Positions 33,497 to 44,742 of a stretch of DNA of 64,000 bases are shown here, one piece after another. A model generated the notes under the pieces. The model was not told the origin of the DNA, made no database searches, and was given only the letters and a program-made list of their open reading frames with translations. The position numbers were made by a program, and so were the translations under genes. Position 1 is the first letter of the stretch, and each line of letters starts with the position of its first letter. Source of the DNA: Acheta domesticus (taxonomy: Eukaryota > Arthropoda > Insecta > Orthoptera > Gryllidae); the NCBI GenBank assembly GCA_031308135.1, contig JAHLJT010003656.1, forward strand, positions 48,148,335 to 48,212,334, written 5' to 3'.

Positions 33497-34075
33497 CTAT
33501 AGGCAACTGTAGGTGGACTGTCCTTGGAGGGGTATTTTTTTCCAGGTGCCGTTTTTATATGGTGGGTCATAGCCATGAATTTGTATTTTTTTCACTGAGA
33601 TATTCAACTTTTCTTTGTCACACCACCGCGAGACTTCCTTCAGCACCGGACCGCTGAGTCGTAGTTCTCCATACCTACCCGTGAAACACCTCTGACGACC
33701 AGGGTTCTCTTTGCGCAACTTCTCTCAACAGTGAATCCATGCTTATGTTCCAGAAGACTGGCCCCGAGTTTGGCCCTTGAGGGCAGCCCTTGGAATGCTT
33801 GTGTCTCGCTTCCGAGTTCAAGTCTTTGTACTCTGCTTCTCTGTTGGTAAAGAAGCTTCTATACAAGCCCAGCTGCGCAGAAGGCGCCTCCCAGTACTTA
33901 ACCAGTTCCCCCTAAAGGAAGGGTCGCCATGCACCGTCAAAAGCAGTCACAAATAATCACAAATACCGCCATTGTGTATGTACACTGTTCATCCGCTCGC
34001 ACAATAGATAGAAGTCTATTAACTACGTCTTCTGTGGACCTCTTTAGTCTAAAACCAAACTCTCCACCACAGGTA
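33497..34075 (-). pseudogene. R1/Jockey-group LINE reverse transcriptase relic
   Basis: On the minus strand, 34060-33960 encodes EFGFRLKRSTEDVVNRLLS and then YTMAVFVII, equivalent to the RT region leading into the first catalytic Asp. 33810-33740 encodes KGCPQGPNSGPVFWNISMD, matching the GCPQGS...GP.LWN motif. Further on, LKEVSRWCDKEKLNISVKK matches the region after the YADD box. Several frame changes and stops, and no endonuclease or 3' domain. The GCPQG wording favours the R1 or I group over RTE. Confidence 0.8.
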
Positions 34076-34118
34076 AATATCCCTTCTCACGTATGTTCTT
34101 GGACCATTTCAAAGTCCA

Positions 34119-34249
34119 TTGCGACTGTATCGAGCAGTGCAGGCAATCGTGCGACTCCTATCGGCACGATCGAGAACGACACGAAATACCGCGAGAGATT
34201 TCATTTTGATGACACCCCCACGCGCCAAGAAAGAAAAACCGAAGTATAT
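34119..34249 (+). mobile_element. Half copy of the snapback MITE
   Basis: Matches the right arm of 8539-8780, from GCGACTGTATCGAGCAGT near the palindrome centre to AAGAAAGAAAAACCGAAGTA at the end. The left arm is missing, so the break lies almost exactly at the palindrome centre. Confidence 0.8.
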
Positions 34250-34374
34250 AACGCTAGGAAGTGGGGGCTGGCCACTTATCTCAGCGATATCTGGAACCCG
34301 GTGCTGTATCGCTAGCGGTTGTGTGGAATCGTCATCCACGTCCTCGACGTCCGACATGGTCGCTGTGTCACAGT

Positions 34375-34664
34375 AGTGTTGTCAAGGTCGATGCCACGAG
34401 CGGGAGACGGTGGCACGAGTGCCACGGCGAAATCGCCCCTCCAAGCAGTTGATTACCCCGCCACCAGAGACAACGCCATCACTATTGTAAACGGCGGGCT
34501 TACTAATAGTTCCCTTTCCTGACGCTAGTGGCGCAGAGAAGCTCGTGGCTTGGCACGGAGCCGCGAGGCGTGCCACTGCCACCAGTAGGAGACCTTGGAG
34601 AGGCGATTTCGTCGTGACACTCGTGCCACGGACTCTCGGTCGTGGCATCGACCTTGACAACACT
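34375..34664. mobile_element. MITE with perfect 24-bp terminal inverted repeats
   Basis: 34375-34398 and 34641-34664 are exact reverse complements (outermost AGTGTTGTCAAGG), and arm similarity continues inward for about 70 bp with the CGAAATCGCC block in both arms. The middle contains GACGCTAGTGGCGCAGAGAAG. I could not define a target-site duplication, so the superfamily is unassigned. A partial copy is at 19875-20086. Confidence 0.85.
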
Positions 34665-35189
34665 GAAATAGAGCGTCCCCCGGAAGGTACACCACCCGAC
34701 TGGGGTCCAAAAGAGCTTATATGGGTCGGAAGCACACTAATAAACGCTTGTGGTACTCAAGCTAAGCGCAAAATGAAGAGAGAAGGGAAAAAAGTCATTG
34801 GAGTTCATCGCTGGCCCCCTTCTCCTTCGTTTGCAACTGTGAAGGCTCAAATGTCCCTTCATATGACTGCCAGTACCAAGGTCGGGTCTGCACACTATGC
34901 GAATTGCAAATGGCGACTGGGAATATGAATGGGTCGGTGCCAACATTTTGGGCGGAAGACGCTCGTAAGAAAGTTTGCTGATGGCCACAACAAGTTGCCC
35001 GCGGAAGTTGGCAGCGCGTGAAAATTTGATTTATGGCTTAGCGAGATGTACACGACGTTTATTGATTCATGAACTTCGGCGCGGAATAAATAATACATGG
35101 CGATTATGCCATGGTATTGTTATGAGCAAAAAGAAGGTGCTTAACGGCTTCACATCGTTTATGATGCGCACTGAAAGAAAAAGCAAGTG
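34665..35189. other. Unassigned sequence
   Basis: Overlapping short frames on both strands, none with a recognised domain. No repeat match apart from its flanks. Confidence 0.3.
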
Positions 35190-35990
35190 GTGCTCTCACA
35201 GCACATACTTTTTCTCATTATTTCTAATTTTTGCAATTTTCGAAAATTCAGAATGTTCAACGATAATGAGATCTGCGGCATTTTTAAGCGTCCTTTGATC
35301 TATACGAGGAAAAAAAATTAAATGTAAAATTTGTAGCCGATTTTGAGAAATATTTTTTATAAATTGCATTAACGTTAAATAGAAATTACGCAAACAATAG
35401 TAGTTTTACAAAATACTGTACACGACTTTTAATAAAATATGTCCTTTTTAGGACAGATATCGTTGAAAATATCTGAATTGCCAATATTCCACTTTAGCCG
35501 TTTTCAAAGATACAGAGTTCCACGAAAATGAAACCGCCACTTTAATAAGCGTCCTTTACGCTATGTAAGGAAAAAGTTTAATCAAAAAATTAGAAGCTAT
35601 TTTTGAGAAAATTTTGAAAATGTTATTGAAGCTTCATGTAAAGTACCTCCAAGTATTAATATATCCGTTTCGGTCTTGTAGAGCTGCGAGATCGGGGACC
35701 ATCGATTTAAGAGAAAATCAGACCGAACGGGAAATATCAATTTTAGAGAAAATCGGCTGAACGGTTTAGGCGCTAGTGTTGACTGCAGACTTCCGAACGG
35801 ACGGACAGACAGACGTTTTGCCTTCAATCAATTTTCAGGTATGAATAACTCAGAAAACGAGCATTCTGACTACTTATAGTGTTACAGGAACTAATTTTCT
35901 ACAAATAGGATCAAGAATTAGCCAATTTTTCAAAACCACAATACGAGTTTTTGTGATGAAAAATCGTCGATTTTTGCCGCTGCATTAAAT
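35190..35990 (-). mobile_element. Helitron-like (GTCY-type) element, 5' and middle parts
   Basis: The reverse complement has the order expected from 48830-50380: AATTGATTGAAGGCAAAACG, a GTCTGTCTGTCCGTCCG tract (35795-35815), GCGCCTAAACCG, a run of low-complexity AT-rich modules with TTGAGAAAAT, and body phrases. The CTAG end is missing. It lies close to another minus-strand fragment that carries that end at 36332. Confidence 0.6.
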
Positions 35991-36331
35991 TCTGTCTCTA
36001 CACTACGTACGTTGTATGGTGAGAATATAGATAGAGGAAAATAAAAAACGAGATAAATATAGATAATACCGACATAATGTGTTTTAGCACAAATAAACTA
36101 GTACAAAAGCACATAAGTCCGCGAAAGTGGACACGATGGGAGATTTTGTTTAATTTCCACTAAAACTAGCACAAAGCTCTTTGAATGCTCCTGCTCCTGG
36201 AATGGTTTTGTTGGAGCTATGTCAGCCTTTACAATATTAATTTTTTTCTCATTGAGGGTTGGTGGTCAAATTACGCCATAATATAAATAAAATATCTCTT
36301 CACCATCATTGCAATTCTGAAAATACATAAA

Positions 36332-36765
36332 CTAGTGGTGCTACGGAATAGCGTAGACCTTCTCGTATTACTTAGTTTCGATTTTGCTCCACCCCCTTCC
36401 CAGCTGCTCTCAGTCAACCTCAAATACCTATCAAGGCCTCTCGTATTCCCTTGTGTAATGTAAATATAATCGACATGATAGATATTAAACTACTGGTGCA
36501 CAACGCAGCATACTTTCTCGCATTTTTGGCAACGGCTACGCAATGTTATAATACTATAAACTACAAGTCCATACATGTATATACAAAAATTGCAATTTTC
36601 GAAAAGTTCGGTGTAAGTGTGAAAATCGGACTAATAGAATCTTTGTAAGTGTATTTCATTTGATTCATATTCGAAATTTCAAGAAAAAATCGGAGTCATT
36701 ATTGAGAAAATTAGCATCAGCATCAGAGCTGCACTAGTATGTACTACATAATTTCGTACAAATGA
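36332..36765 (-). mobile_element. Helitron-like (GTCY-type) element, 3' end
   Basis: The minus-strand terminus reads CTACGCTATTCCGTAG then CACCACTAG, with host T next. Here CTACG/CGTAG forms a 5-bp stem just inside the end, with different bases from the copies at 12019 and 50380. The body resembles 12030-12250 in order but is eroded. Confidence 0.6.
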
Positions 36766-37424
36766 ACATATAGGAAAAAGTAAAAAGAATTAAATCACTC
36801 CCAGGCAAATTCTAGTACTGAGCTATGGAACTTATCAAAACATTTTACCAATACATACGTACAGCTTGGCGTATGGAGAGCCGTCCTCACGGTTCTTTCT
36901 CCCTCGCTTCCATTAAACCCTCCTATTGAACGCTTGTTGCATGCAACTGCCTTTTATCCCCCAACAAATTACAAGAACCAGTGGAGAAATAATTATATGC
37001 TTGAGTAGCAGTTAACCTGTGGTAATCATAAATAACCCGTACTCTAATCTCCTATGAAAAATAAAATAAAGCAACGCATGTTGACAAGGAATAAAGTCAC
37101 ATTATAAATCATGTTGTCCGACGCTGTAGAGTCTCGCGTGTTCGAACGGGAAATAACTGATATCGCCAGCCGCCTTTTATCTCTATTTGGCCGAGGTAAT
37201 ATATAATGGAATAAGGTGCCTTGTTATTTAAACGTGTGAGAGGCGGGGTCACGCAGGCTCAGAGACATTGAGTCGAGGGAAGTAGCGACTTACCTGCGGC
37301 CACTTTTTGAAAACAGGGAAAACTCACGGACCATTGGTCTGGAAAAGTAAAACAAAATAAGGGGATTTTAGAAGATTGATTGATAGATTATTAATTATTC
37401 CGGACGCGCCTTCTATCGAGGTCA
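36766..37424. other. Unassigned sequence
   Basis: No gene or recognised repeat. Confidence 0.3.
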
Positions 37425-37760
37425 TTTAGTGAATATTTTTTCCTCGGGAGGTGGCGGTGATCTTTCCCCCGCTGGATGGCGAGATCCGGCGCCGACCTAC
37501 CGTCGACGAATAGGGGTTTCCCCTGGTATCTGCCACCAGCGGTGCAACGCCCCAGCCGGGACAAGCTGTAAGCCCGCGATCGGTTTCTCGGCATGTGTGG
37601 TAGTGTAGTGCATGTTAGTGTAAGTGTGCGTGTAAGAGGTGAGGGTAGGACAAGGAAGAAGAAGGAAAGATCTCACGCGGATCGTGGCCTGGTTTTTACG
37701 GAACTGCTCCAGCATTCACCTGGTGTTGATCGGAGAAACCATGGAAAACAACTGACTAGA
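37425..37760 (-). repeat. SINE-A copy, 3' two thirds
   Basis: Contains the GGAGGTGGCGGTGATCTTTC segment (37446-37465), the GCATGTGTGGTAGTGTAGTG spacer (37590-37609), and the reverse complement of the CCAGG-GAATGC-GGAGC block near 37706-37722. The head is absent beyond 37760. The tail side includes a TTGATTGATAGATT repeat near 37376-37390. Confidence 0.65.
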
Positions 37761-38224
37761 GCAGCCGGTAGCCATTTTGAGATGTGTTGAACCAAAGTTC
37801 TTCGCAGGAAGCCATTGCTGGCGTTGGCCAGTGTTGGGCTTCGTTGGACTTGTTGCAAAAATGGTCAATGTAAATGAATGTACAGTATCATTGGATGTAA
37901 TAATTGTACCGTTCCTATGTGTTTAAACTAATTTCAAACCTTGTCAGCAGTCCGGCGCTTACGCTACTCCGGCACCCACGTGTACGAGGAATGGCTGGTT
38001 CAGTGAGAGTATAGTGTGTTTCCTTATAAACTTCTTTAATTCCTTTTTTTCGCAGCGAAATTAGCAAATTGACACATTAGAAAAATGTACTCAAGTATTA
38101 CTTTAAAATAACGTTTTCTTTAATGAATGTTAAGTACTTAATACATTTTCAGTGTAAAAAAATGTAACGAAAAACCGGGAAAAGTCAGGGAAATTTCTGC
38201 GAGGAAAAGAGTGGCCACTTTAGT

Positions 38225-38445
38225 CTTCTCCGGCTCCGGCATTTGCTTGGAATTGATCGGAGAAACCATGGAAAACAACCTATCTGAACAGCCGAATTCT
38301 AGCATTCTCTTCCACAGAGACCCAATTTGACCTCTTTAAACTAGTTTCAAAAATCCTGCCGCCGTCGGGACTCGAATCTTAGGACCTCGCAATCAGAGCA
38401 CTGCAGTGACATCAGTTGATGCCCTGGGCCACCTCAGCCAGTATT
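38225..38445 (-). repeat. SINE-A copy, head and adjoining block
   Basis: On the minus strand: GAGGTGGCCCAGGGCATCAA (A-box region), CAGTGCTCTGATTGCGAGG, and B box GATTCGAGTCCCGACGG, then the GAATGCTAGAATTCGGCTG block and TTTCTCCGATCAATTCC. The long spacer and tail are missing. Confidence 0.7.
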
Positions 38446-39319
38446 TAATCGTAACACAAAATGAGTGTTCGTTTCCAACTGTTTTTCTATGTTCCTCATC
38501 ATAGGCAGATGCAATATCGGTATCTGTAATATTCATCCATTTTTCTTATTCTGTTGTAAATAGAATGCGCACAGAGAATTCATCTTTGAGAATCCACCTC
38601 CCCCTTCCCGATTGGAATCCGCCACCTTAAGGAATTAGATGCGATGCGACTGTGTTAACTCCGTCTCCCTTACCTCTGGAGCCGACACGGTTAACAAGTT
38701 CTTGCTTCTGAAAGTATCGCTCCAGCCTATGAGGATGGAACCTAGCCTAGCACACCGCCCCAATTCATTACAATGGGGGGCCGTAGTTAACATCTGGATA
38801 TTTTCTCGGATCACATTAGCCTATCCTGATATTTGATAAAACTGTTTTTTTTAATCAGTCAGATTTTTTCAGTCAGATCAGCAAACAAATTTACTGATCT
38901 GACTGAAAACTGACTGTTCAAATTTACTTATCTGATTTGCAGGTTTCGTCCTACTTCCTTCCCTCGTCAGTAAATGGGCCTCCGCTGTAAGGCGTTCCCA
39001 ATAATGACACAATTGCACACACAGCATTGTGCTTACAAGTGTGCGAGGTTGTGCGTGCTCTTTTGTTGAGTTTTTCTGCTTTAACCGTGCTTATTCTGCT
39101 CTCGGAATAGGACATTTGGGGAGAAGGCCGCACGTGAACCGATTTACTCAATGTCTGGGACTGTCTCTTACCAGAAGTGAATTAGCGACGCTTTCAACCC
39201 GACGTCCCTGAAATTCCGGCGCCGGCCGCCTGAGCGCGTCGTATGCGCGTGGTGGATGGGGTGTGTGGCGAGGGGGCAAGGCGCATTCGGCGACGGAGCG
39301 CAGGCAGGGGTGGGTCGGG
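38446..39319. other. Unassigned sequence containing a strong hairpin
   Basis: A perfect 16-bp inverted repeat at 38866-38881 and 38894-38909 (TTTTCAGTCAGATCAG and its complement) with a 12-nt loop lies in this stretch, with partial extension outside. No gene recognised. Confidence 0.55.
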
Positions 39320-40245
39320 GAAGTGGAGTGGAGAGGGAGAAGAAAGGAGGAAAAAGAGTCGGGCGAGAGAAAGGCGAAGAAGTGGGGAATGGGATGGGGA
39401 AGACGAAAAGGGAGAGGGTGACAGAGAAAGGCGAAGAAGTGGGGAATGATATGGGGGAGACGAAAAGGGAGAGGGTGACAGAGAAAGGCGAAGAAGTGGG
39501 GAATGAGATGGGGAGACGAAAAGGGAGAGGGTGACAGAGAAAGGCGAAGAAGTGGGGAATGAGATGGGGAGACGAAAAGGGAGAGGGTGAAAGAGAAAGG
39601 CGAAGAAGTGGGGAATGAGATGGGGAGACGAAAAGGGAGAGGGTGAAAGAGAAAGGCAAAGAAGTGGGAATGGGATGGGGGAGATGAAAAGGAAGAGGGT
39701 GAAAGAGAGAGGGAAAGAGAGAGGACAGAAAGGCAGAGAGGCAGAAGGGAAGAAGAAGAGGGGTAAGGGGAGAGAGATGGAGAGGGGGAGGGGAGAGACA
39801 TGGAGAGAGAGGGAGATAGGTGGAGAGAGGAAAGAGATGTTGAATAGGAGGGGGGGAAAACGGGGAGAAGGAATGGATTGAGGGAAATGGATAGGGTGTA
39901 AGGGAAAGGGAAAGTGGAGTAGGGTGAAGAGAGGGGACGGTGACGGAGAGAGACGAAAGGGAAGAGGGAGAAAGGAAAGGATAAAGGGAGGGAGAGGGAG
40001 AAAGGAATGGAGGGAGGGAGAAAGGATTGGAGAGGGAGGGAGAAAGAAGGAAGGAGGGAGGGGGAAAGAGAGGGGGAGGGGGAAAGAGGGAGGGAGGGAG
40101 AAAGAGGGTGGGAGGAAGGAGGGAGGGAGGGAGAAGGAGGGTGGGAGGGAGAAGGAGAGGGAGGGAAAGGGAGGGATGGAGGGAGGGAGAAGGAGGAAAG
40201 GGGGATAAAGATGGAAGATGGAGGGAGGGAGGGAGAGGGGGAGGT
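39320..40245 (+). repeat. Purine-rich (GA) tract with a 56-bp tandem repeat
   Basis: The plus strand is almost entirely purine for about 900 bp. From 39367 to about 39715 there are about six units of 56-57 bp, each containing GAGAAAGGCGAAGAAGTGGG then GACGAAAAGGGAGAGGGTGA. The rest is GGGA/GAGG/GAAA simple repeat. The complementary strand yields a 416-codon Ser/Pro/Leu frame that is an artefact. Such mirror-like homopurine DNA can form triplex structures. Confidence 0.93.
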
Positions 40246-41370
40246 GTTGGCGGTGGCGGGCTGGGCGCTCACGCGTTTCGTATCACGACCACGCGCGAGG
40301 GCGAGGCGCGGGGTGCACGTGCGCGCGGCGCTCCCCGAGGGGCAGTTGCTCCCTCCCCCTCCCCCACCTGCCACAGGCCGCGCACGGCGCTTCTGCACAG
40401 GGCCACACCAAGTACACTTTGTTTCAGGGCAAAAACACGGGCACTGGGAATTGCGTCTCTCCGGATGATCTTGTACGAACGTTTTTCTAATGGTGAATTC
40501 TCTCTACGCGATAAGATTACAAGGACCATAATCATTTAATTGTCGATCCTTTGTCACTTTTACGCGCCGTCAAATACGATGGAAGTTTGTTCTTCAGAGA
40601 AATTGAAGACTAATTTAGTATCTAGTTAATATGTAGGTGTTTTTAATTAGTAAATTATCTAAAGTGCATAGGCGTCAGAACAACTGGGCATAAACCAGAT
40701 TCTGTTCTCGTTCAGTATAATTTATTCTTTCAACAGTTTACTAATAAACAATGATAATGGTATCAATAATAGTATCACTTGTAGGGTTGGTCATCCAGAT
40801 TATTTTGTGTCTGAATTAAGTATCTGAACAATTATATTCATATATTGTTAAGGTTACTGTATTGAATGTGAAATGTGTGGAAGTGAACATGTCGAATATC
40901 CACTTGCTCCTGCCGGACGGAAAAAAATACCACTTAACGAGTATCTGACGTCAGGCTAACAAATTTTATAAACGTTTGTGTTAATCATGGGCTTCATAAT
41001 GTGAATTTTGAGAGCACATTTGTTGCCTAAACCAATATTCAAAAAAGTTAGGTTCCGGCTGTGGATTCTTCCGTTCTGAACCACTGACAACGGCTGGTGG
41101 TGTTCGCAGTCCAAGACAGCAGTCCCGCCGCGGTCCGTCTGCCCCTTCTCTCTTTTCGATCGCCGCCGATCACGCCTTCTCCCCCTTCCCACGTCAGCTG
41201 TTCACCGTCGGAGGCGATTGGCGAGAGCAGGCTACGGAGGAGGGAAAGGGCGTGAGCGGAGGGAGACGGCGAGGGCGCCGGGGAGGCCGACGCCCTTGGG
41301 TACCCGAGGGCGATAGACCCTATGGGCTGTCGGCTCGGACGGTGGGGAGGGCGATAAACGCTAGGACTGC
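40246..41370. other. Unassigned sequence, GC-rich then AT-rich
   Basis: A short GC-rich stretch (40250-40420) follows the purine tract, then AT-rich DNA, then a GC-rich segment at 41090-41330. Overlapping frames only. Confidence 0.35.
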
Positions 41371-41374
41371 CGGC

Positions 41375-41770
41375 CTGATGGCGGAGATCGCCAAGGCAGT
41401 AGTGCTGTAGCGATCTCTGATCGAAGGGTTGTGGGTTCGAGTCCCGCCTCGGGTATGGTTGTGTGTGTCTTCGTCCTTTCACCCATCATCACCGTATCGT
41501 TTCATCCTCATAGATACCACAACGTTAAAATCCAACAGTGGTCAGTTGTCAGTGATCGGTTGGGGCAGGGCCATGCTGGTGGGAGATGACGGGCTGAAGA
41601 AAATCCCCGGAAGCCGACATAGGTCGGCGCCGGACCTTGGCAGTCATCGGCTAATAACAGCCCGCTACCGCCATGAAAATATACACGATACTTACGGGAT
41701 ATTAGCAGTTGACGCCCTCGGCATCACTGAACAATCAATGATAAAAGGCCCGAAGGATTAAACAGTAACT
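41375..41770 (+). repeat. SINE-D, tRNA-derived
   Basis: B box GGGTTCGAGTCCCGCC at about 41431-41446, preceded about 45 bp upstream by an A-box-like GCCAAGGCAGTAGTG. The body of about 300 bp ends near 41750 in ATTAGCAGTTGACGCCCTCG and a short ATCAATGATA run, the tail theme shared with SINE-A. Confidence 0.6.
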
Positions 41771-42034
41771 TCTCGGTGATTCTCCCATTGGAATGTGGCT
41801 GTTAAAGTTGTATTATTATCATATAGACGAAATTCAAAAGCATATCTTTTAGGAGAAAGATCGCCACCACCTACGTGCATTGATGATGAAGTGTAGTGTA
41901 CTAATGTTGTGTCGCCGTCTCTGCTGTTCCAGGTTTCCACTGTCCCACTGCCCTCACAGTCTGGCCTAATTCTTTTTCCGCTGTTCCGGCTATTTGCGTG
42001 ATCACCCACAGTCCTAGCCAATTTTTTTGTTATT

Positions 42035-42122
42035 AAAGTCGCACTAAACTTGCATGCACTACACTTAGGGGACTAATGACCTTAGCAGTTGGCGCGCCCG
42101 GAATCGCTAGTCAATCAACGGT
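42035..42122 (+). repeat. SINE 3' tail fragment
   Basis: GCACTACACTTAGGGGACTA then CAGTTGGCGCGCCCGGAATC and TCAATCAACGG match the tail of the SINE-A copy at 19237-19300 (reverse complement). The head of this copy is not identifiable. Confidence 0.6.
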
Positions 42123-42424
42123 TGCAGATGGCGCCGCCTGCAACGGATGCAGGCGGCGAAGCGTCGGGAGGGAGGGCGAGGGCGAGGTGCGTGGCGGCGG
42201 CGGGGGGCGCGCTCTCCTTACCTTCTCCCTGGGGGCTCTTTGGTGCGGTGCCGCGCGATCCTAATGGGGCGTATTTGTCGGCCGCGCTCTGCCCCGCCCC
42301 GCCCCGCCCCGCCCCGCCCCGCCCCGCCCCGCCCCGCCTTACCACGCCTTGCCCCGCGCCCCACCACTGCCCGCCCCCGCACGTCTTCGCACAACGCGAG
42401 GGGCGGGATAGAGGCAGTGGGGAA
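42123..42424 (+). repeat. GC-rich block with (GCCCC)n array
   Basis: About ten GCCCC pentamers at 42291-42338 within a GC-rich, CpG-rich 250-bp block. Frames on both strands across it are compositional. G-quadruplex formation on the minus strand is plausible from the regular G4 runs. Confidence 0.85.
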
Positions 42425-42842
42425 GTTTCATTTGATGTCACCCTGGGCAAAATTAATGGTATACCTCCCCCCCAAAAAATTAAATATAAAATTATCCATT
42501 ACAGAATAGTTTATACATTATTTAACATAAATTCAAATATATTTGGAAGTGACTTCTATTTATAATATATTAAAAACTGTGTTATTCACAATACTTGAAA
42601 CATAATTTTTAAATAAATAACCTAAAACGAAGAATTGCTAATTAACAAATGCATGTTTTTTATAAAAACATTTTTCGAGATTTAAGGGTATTAAACTTAT
42701 CTATAATTTCATAAAAATCTATGTTTATTCTGTAAAATGTACACAAAATCCATAAAAGTTACTAATTGGTGTCACCTCTAAAATGGTGATACCCGGGGCG
42801 GAACGCCCCCCCCCCCCCCGCCCCACCCTTGCTAGGCTACTG
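42425..42842 (-). mobile_element. Diverged copy of the 21983-22338 hAT MITE
   Basis: The reverse complement begins CAGTAGCCTAGCAAGGGTGG and continues through a long G run, CGGGGCG, GGTATCACCATTTTAGAGG and TGACACCAATTAGT, paralleling 21983-22070 of the younger MITE. The opposite end carries TTTGCCC and AATGGTAT-type remnants, but its terminal repeat is eroded. No target duplication could be defined. Confidence 0.65.
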
Positions 42843-43800
42843 GATAGAGGCTCAAGAAGGAGCTTGGATAGGATTGACAAACCTTCCTCCATTTGGGAAG
42901 ACAGTCCTCTATTGACGTTAATTGTCTTCTCGTCTTTCTTTGTATTTTAAATGTACTATTTTTGGTCAATTTTAAACTTTTTTGTGATTTATTTTATTAC
43001 ATGACTACATCTGCTGCGCTGTATAGTTTATTTAATTTAGAATAGAAAACATGTATATCCTTTTTCTGAACGCTGGAACACATGCATGATAGGTTTATGT
43101 CTCGTGACTAACAGAAAGAGAAGCTCAGTCTACGTTTTGTGAACGAATATTTTCTCTTGAATTGCAAATAGAGGGAAGAAAGACATATTACTGATGTTGA
43201 TCTAAATTAAATATTTATAAAAAGAAATGTGTGGATGCAGTTTTTTTTGCTTATCGAGTGCCCCTCCCCCCTTTACATGAACATTGCTGGCAAACCTAAG
43301 CGTGGGGTTCGCCGAGGCAGGGTTGCTAGATGCTTCGAACATTCGCCGTTAGATGGCTGTAATTCCGCGCAATAGGAAAAGTTCATCTTTCCGACCCGGA
43401 AATTTGAATTTGTATTAAAACACTAATATTTGTAGTTTTTTTTTGAGGTAGCGACAATAAGAAATGCTTTATTAGGTTTATGTTTTTCTTTGTGAACACT
43501 GCAATTAATACTATTTGTATAAATGTTTTGTAATAATAAGTTATATCTTAATATACATACACATGTATATTCCTTATAGCTTAAGGGAAAATGCTGGCAA
43601 TGACACCGTACTTCCGAAAGATGACTAATTTTAAATGGCGTTTCTAAACTTAATTGCAAGTACTGCCAATGAGATATATTTATATGCTCATGTTGTGCAG
43701 GGCAAAGACGCTATGACTTTTAGAACACACTTTACACTTAAAGTCTAAAAACTAACATCAAACTTCTCAAAGTAATTTGAACGAACGAATTAATGAATTC
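42843..43800. other. Unassigned AT-rich sequence
   Basis: No gene recognised. A minus frame of 78 codons at 43423-43659 lacks known domains. Confidence 0.35.
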
Positions 43801-43805
43801 GAATA

Positions 43806-44186
43806 ATGAAAAAATGCCTTCCACGTGATTCCTGCAAGCCTCTTTTCATTGAGCTGGAAATCCTACCATTGCCTTGTCTATTTATTTACGAATCTGTAAT
43901 ATTTGTCAAAAATGACCTACTTAACGGAGGGAACATATTTTCATGCAATATTGATATTTATAATTACAACACACGCCGTAGAAATCACGTGCATCAAGTG
44001 TCAGTATCAACAGCTCAGTACAAGAAATCAACATACAATACATGTACGTTACTTTACAACGCATTGCCAGATGACATTAAACAATTAAAGTCGGTACACA
44101 AATTTAAGTTAAAAGTAAAATCTTTTCTGCTGCAAAACTGTTTCTATACAATTAGAGACTATACTGATCGTGAAAAAGAAAAATAA
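43806..44186 (+). pseudogene. LINE ORF2 C-terminal fragment (CR1/Jockey superfamily)
   Basis: A 126-codon frame matches the region after the RT core of many arthropod LINE ORF2 proteins: CKPLFIELEILPLPCLFIYE, FVKND, then YNTRRRN, LYNALPDDIKQL, FKLKVKSFLL and CFYTI, in the usual order and spacing. It ends at a natural-looking stop after a Lys/Glu-rich tail. The RT catalytic part is absent, consistent with 5' truncation on insertion. No poly(A) tail is evident. Confidence 0.8.
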
Positions 44187-44742
44187 TGTTTAATGTAACA
44201 AAACAAAGATACATAATGAATTAGTTTATGTTTGCATTGTATACATTTAAAAAAATATTTAATACGCCTGTAACAAGTAATGTACTTCAGCTTCCGGGTC
44301 AATGACCCCCATCTCGATCAGGTTTTTGTCCAGTTTCCCTGATCCATTGAGCAAATGCTGAGATGGCCCCTTGTTTTGCTTCTGGACGTAAATGTAGCTT
44401 CACTGTGTGCACGTTTTGTTGAGCACTCCTTTTGCTTGTAGTTCATTTACAGTTGAAATTGATTTTCTATAACTCGGGAAAAATATTTTTCAAATATCTT
44501 TATTTTTCTAAAATAATTATTTTCTAAATTCATTTTCTCGTTGTTTTTTTTTAAATAAAATTCTGGCCCTCAAGAAAATGTGCGCAGATAAATTTCTTTC
44601 CTCACACGTCATATACAGTTTTTACTGTTTTTTTGACAAATAAATAGACAAATGATTAATGAAAAATCACTCTCACTGTCAACCTCATCGTGTTTTTTTG
44701 TGAAAATTTTGTCGTAATTTGAAAACCCACCCAAAACCACCA
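44187..44742. other. Unassigned AT-rich sequence
   Basis: May include the 3' untranslated part of the preceding LINE fragment. No other feature recognised. Confidence 0.3.

Noticed and set aside
39148..40398. 416-codon Ser/Pro/Leu-rich minus frame
   Set aside because: It is the complement of the purine-rich tract; low complexity and overlapped by other open frames.
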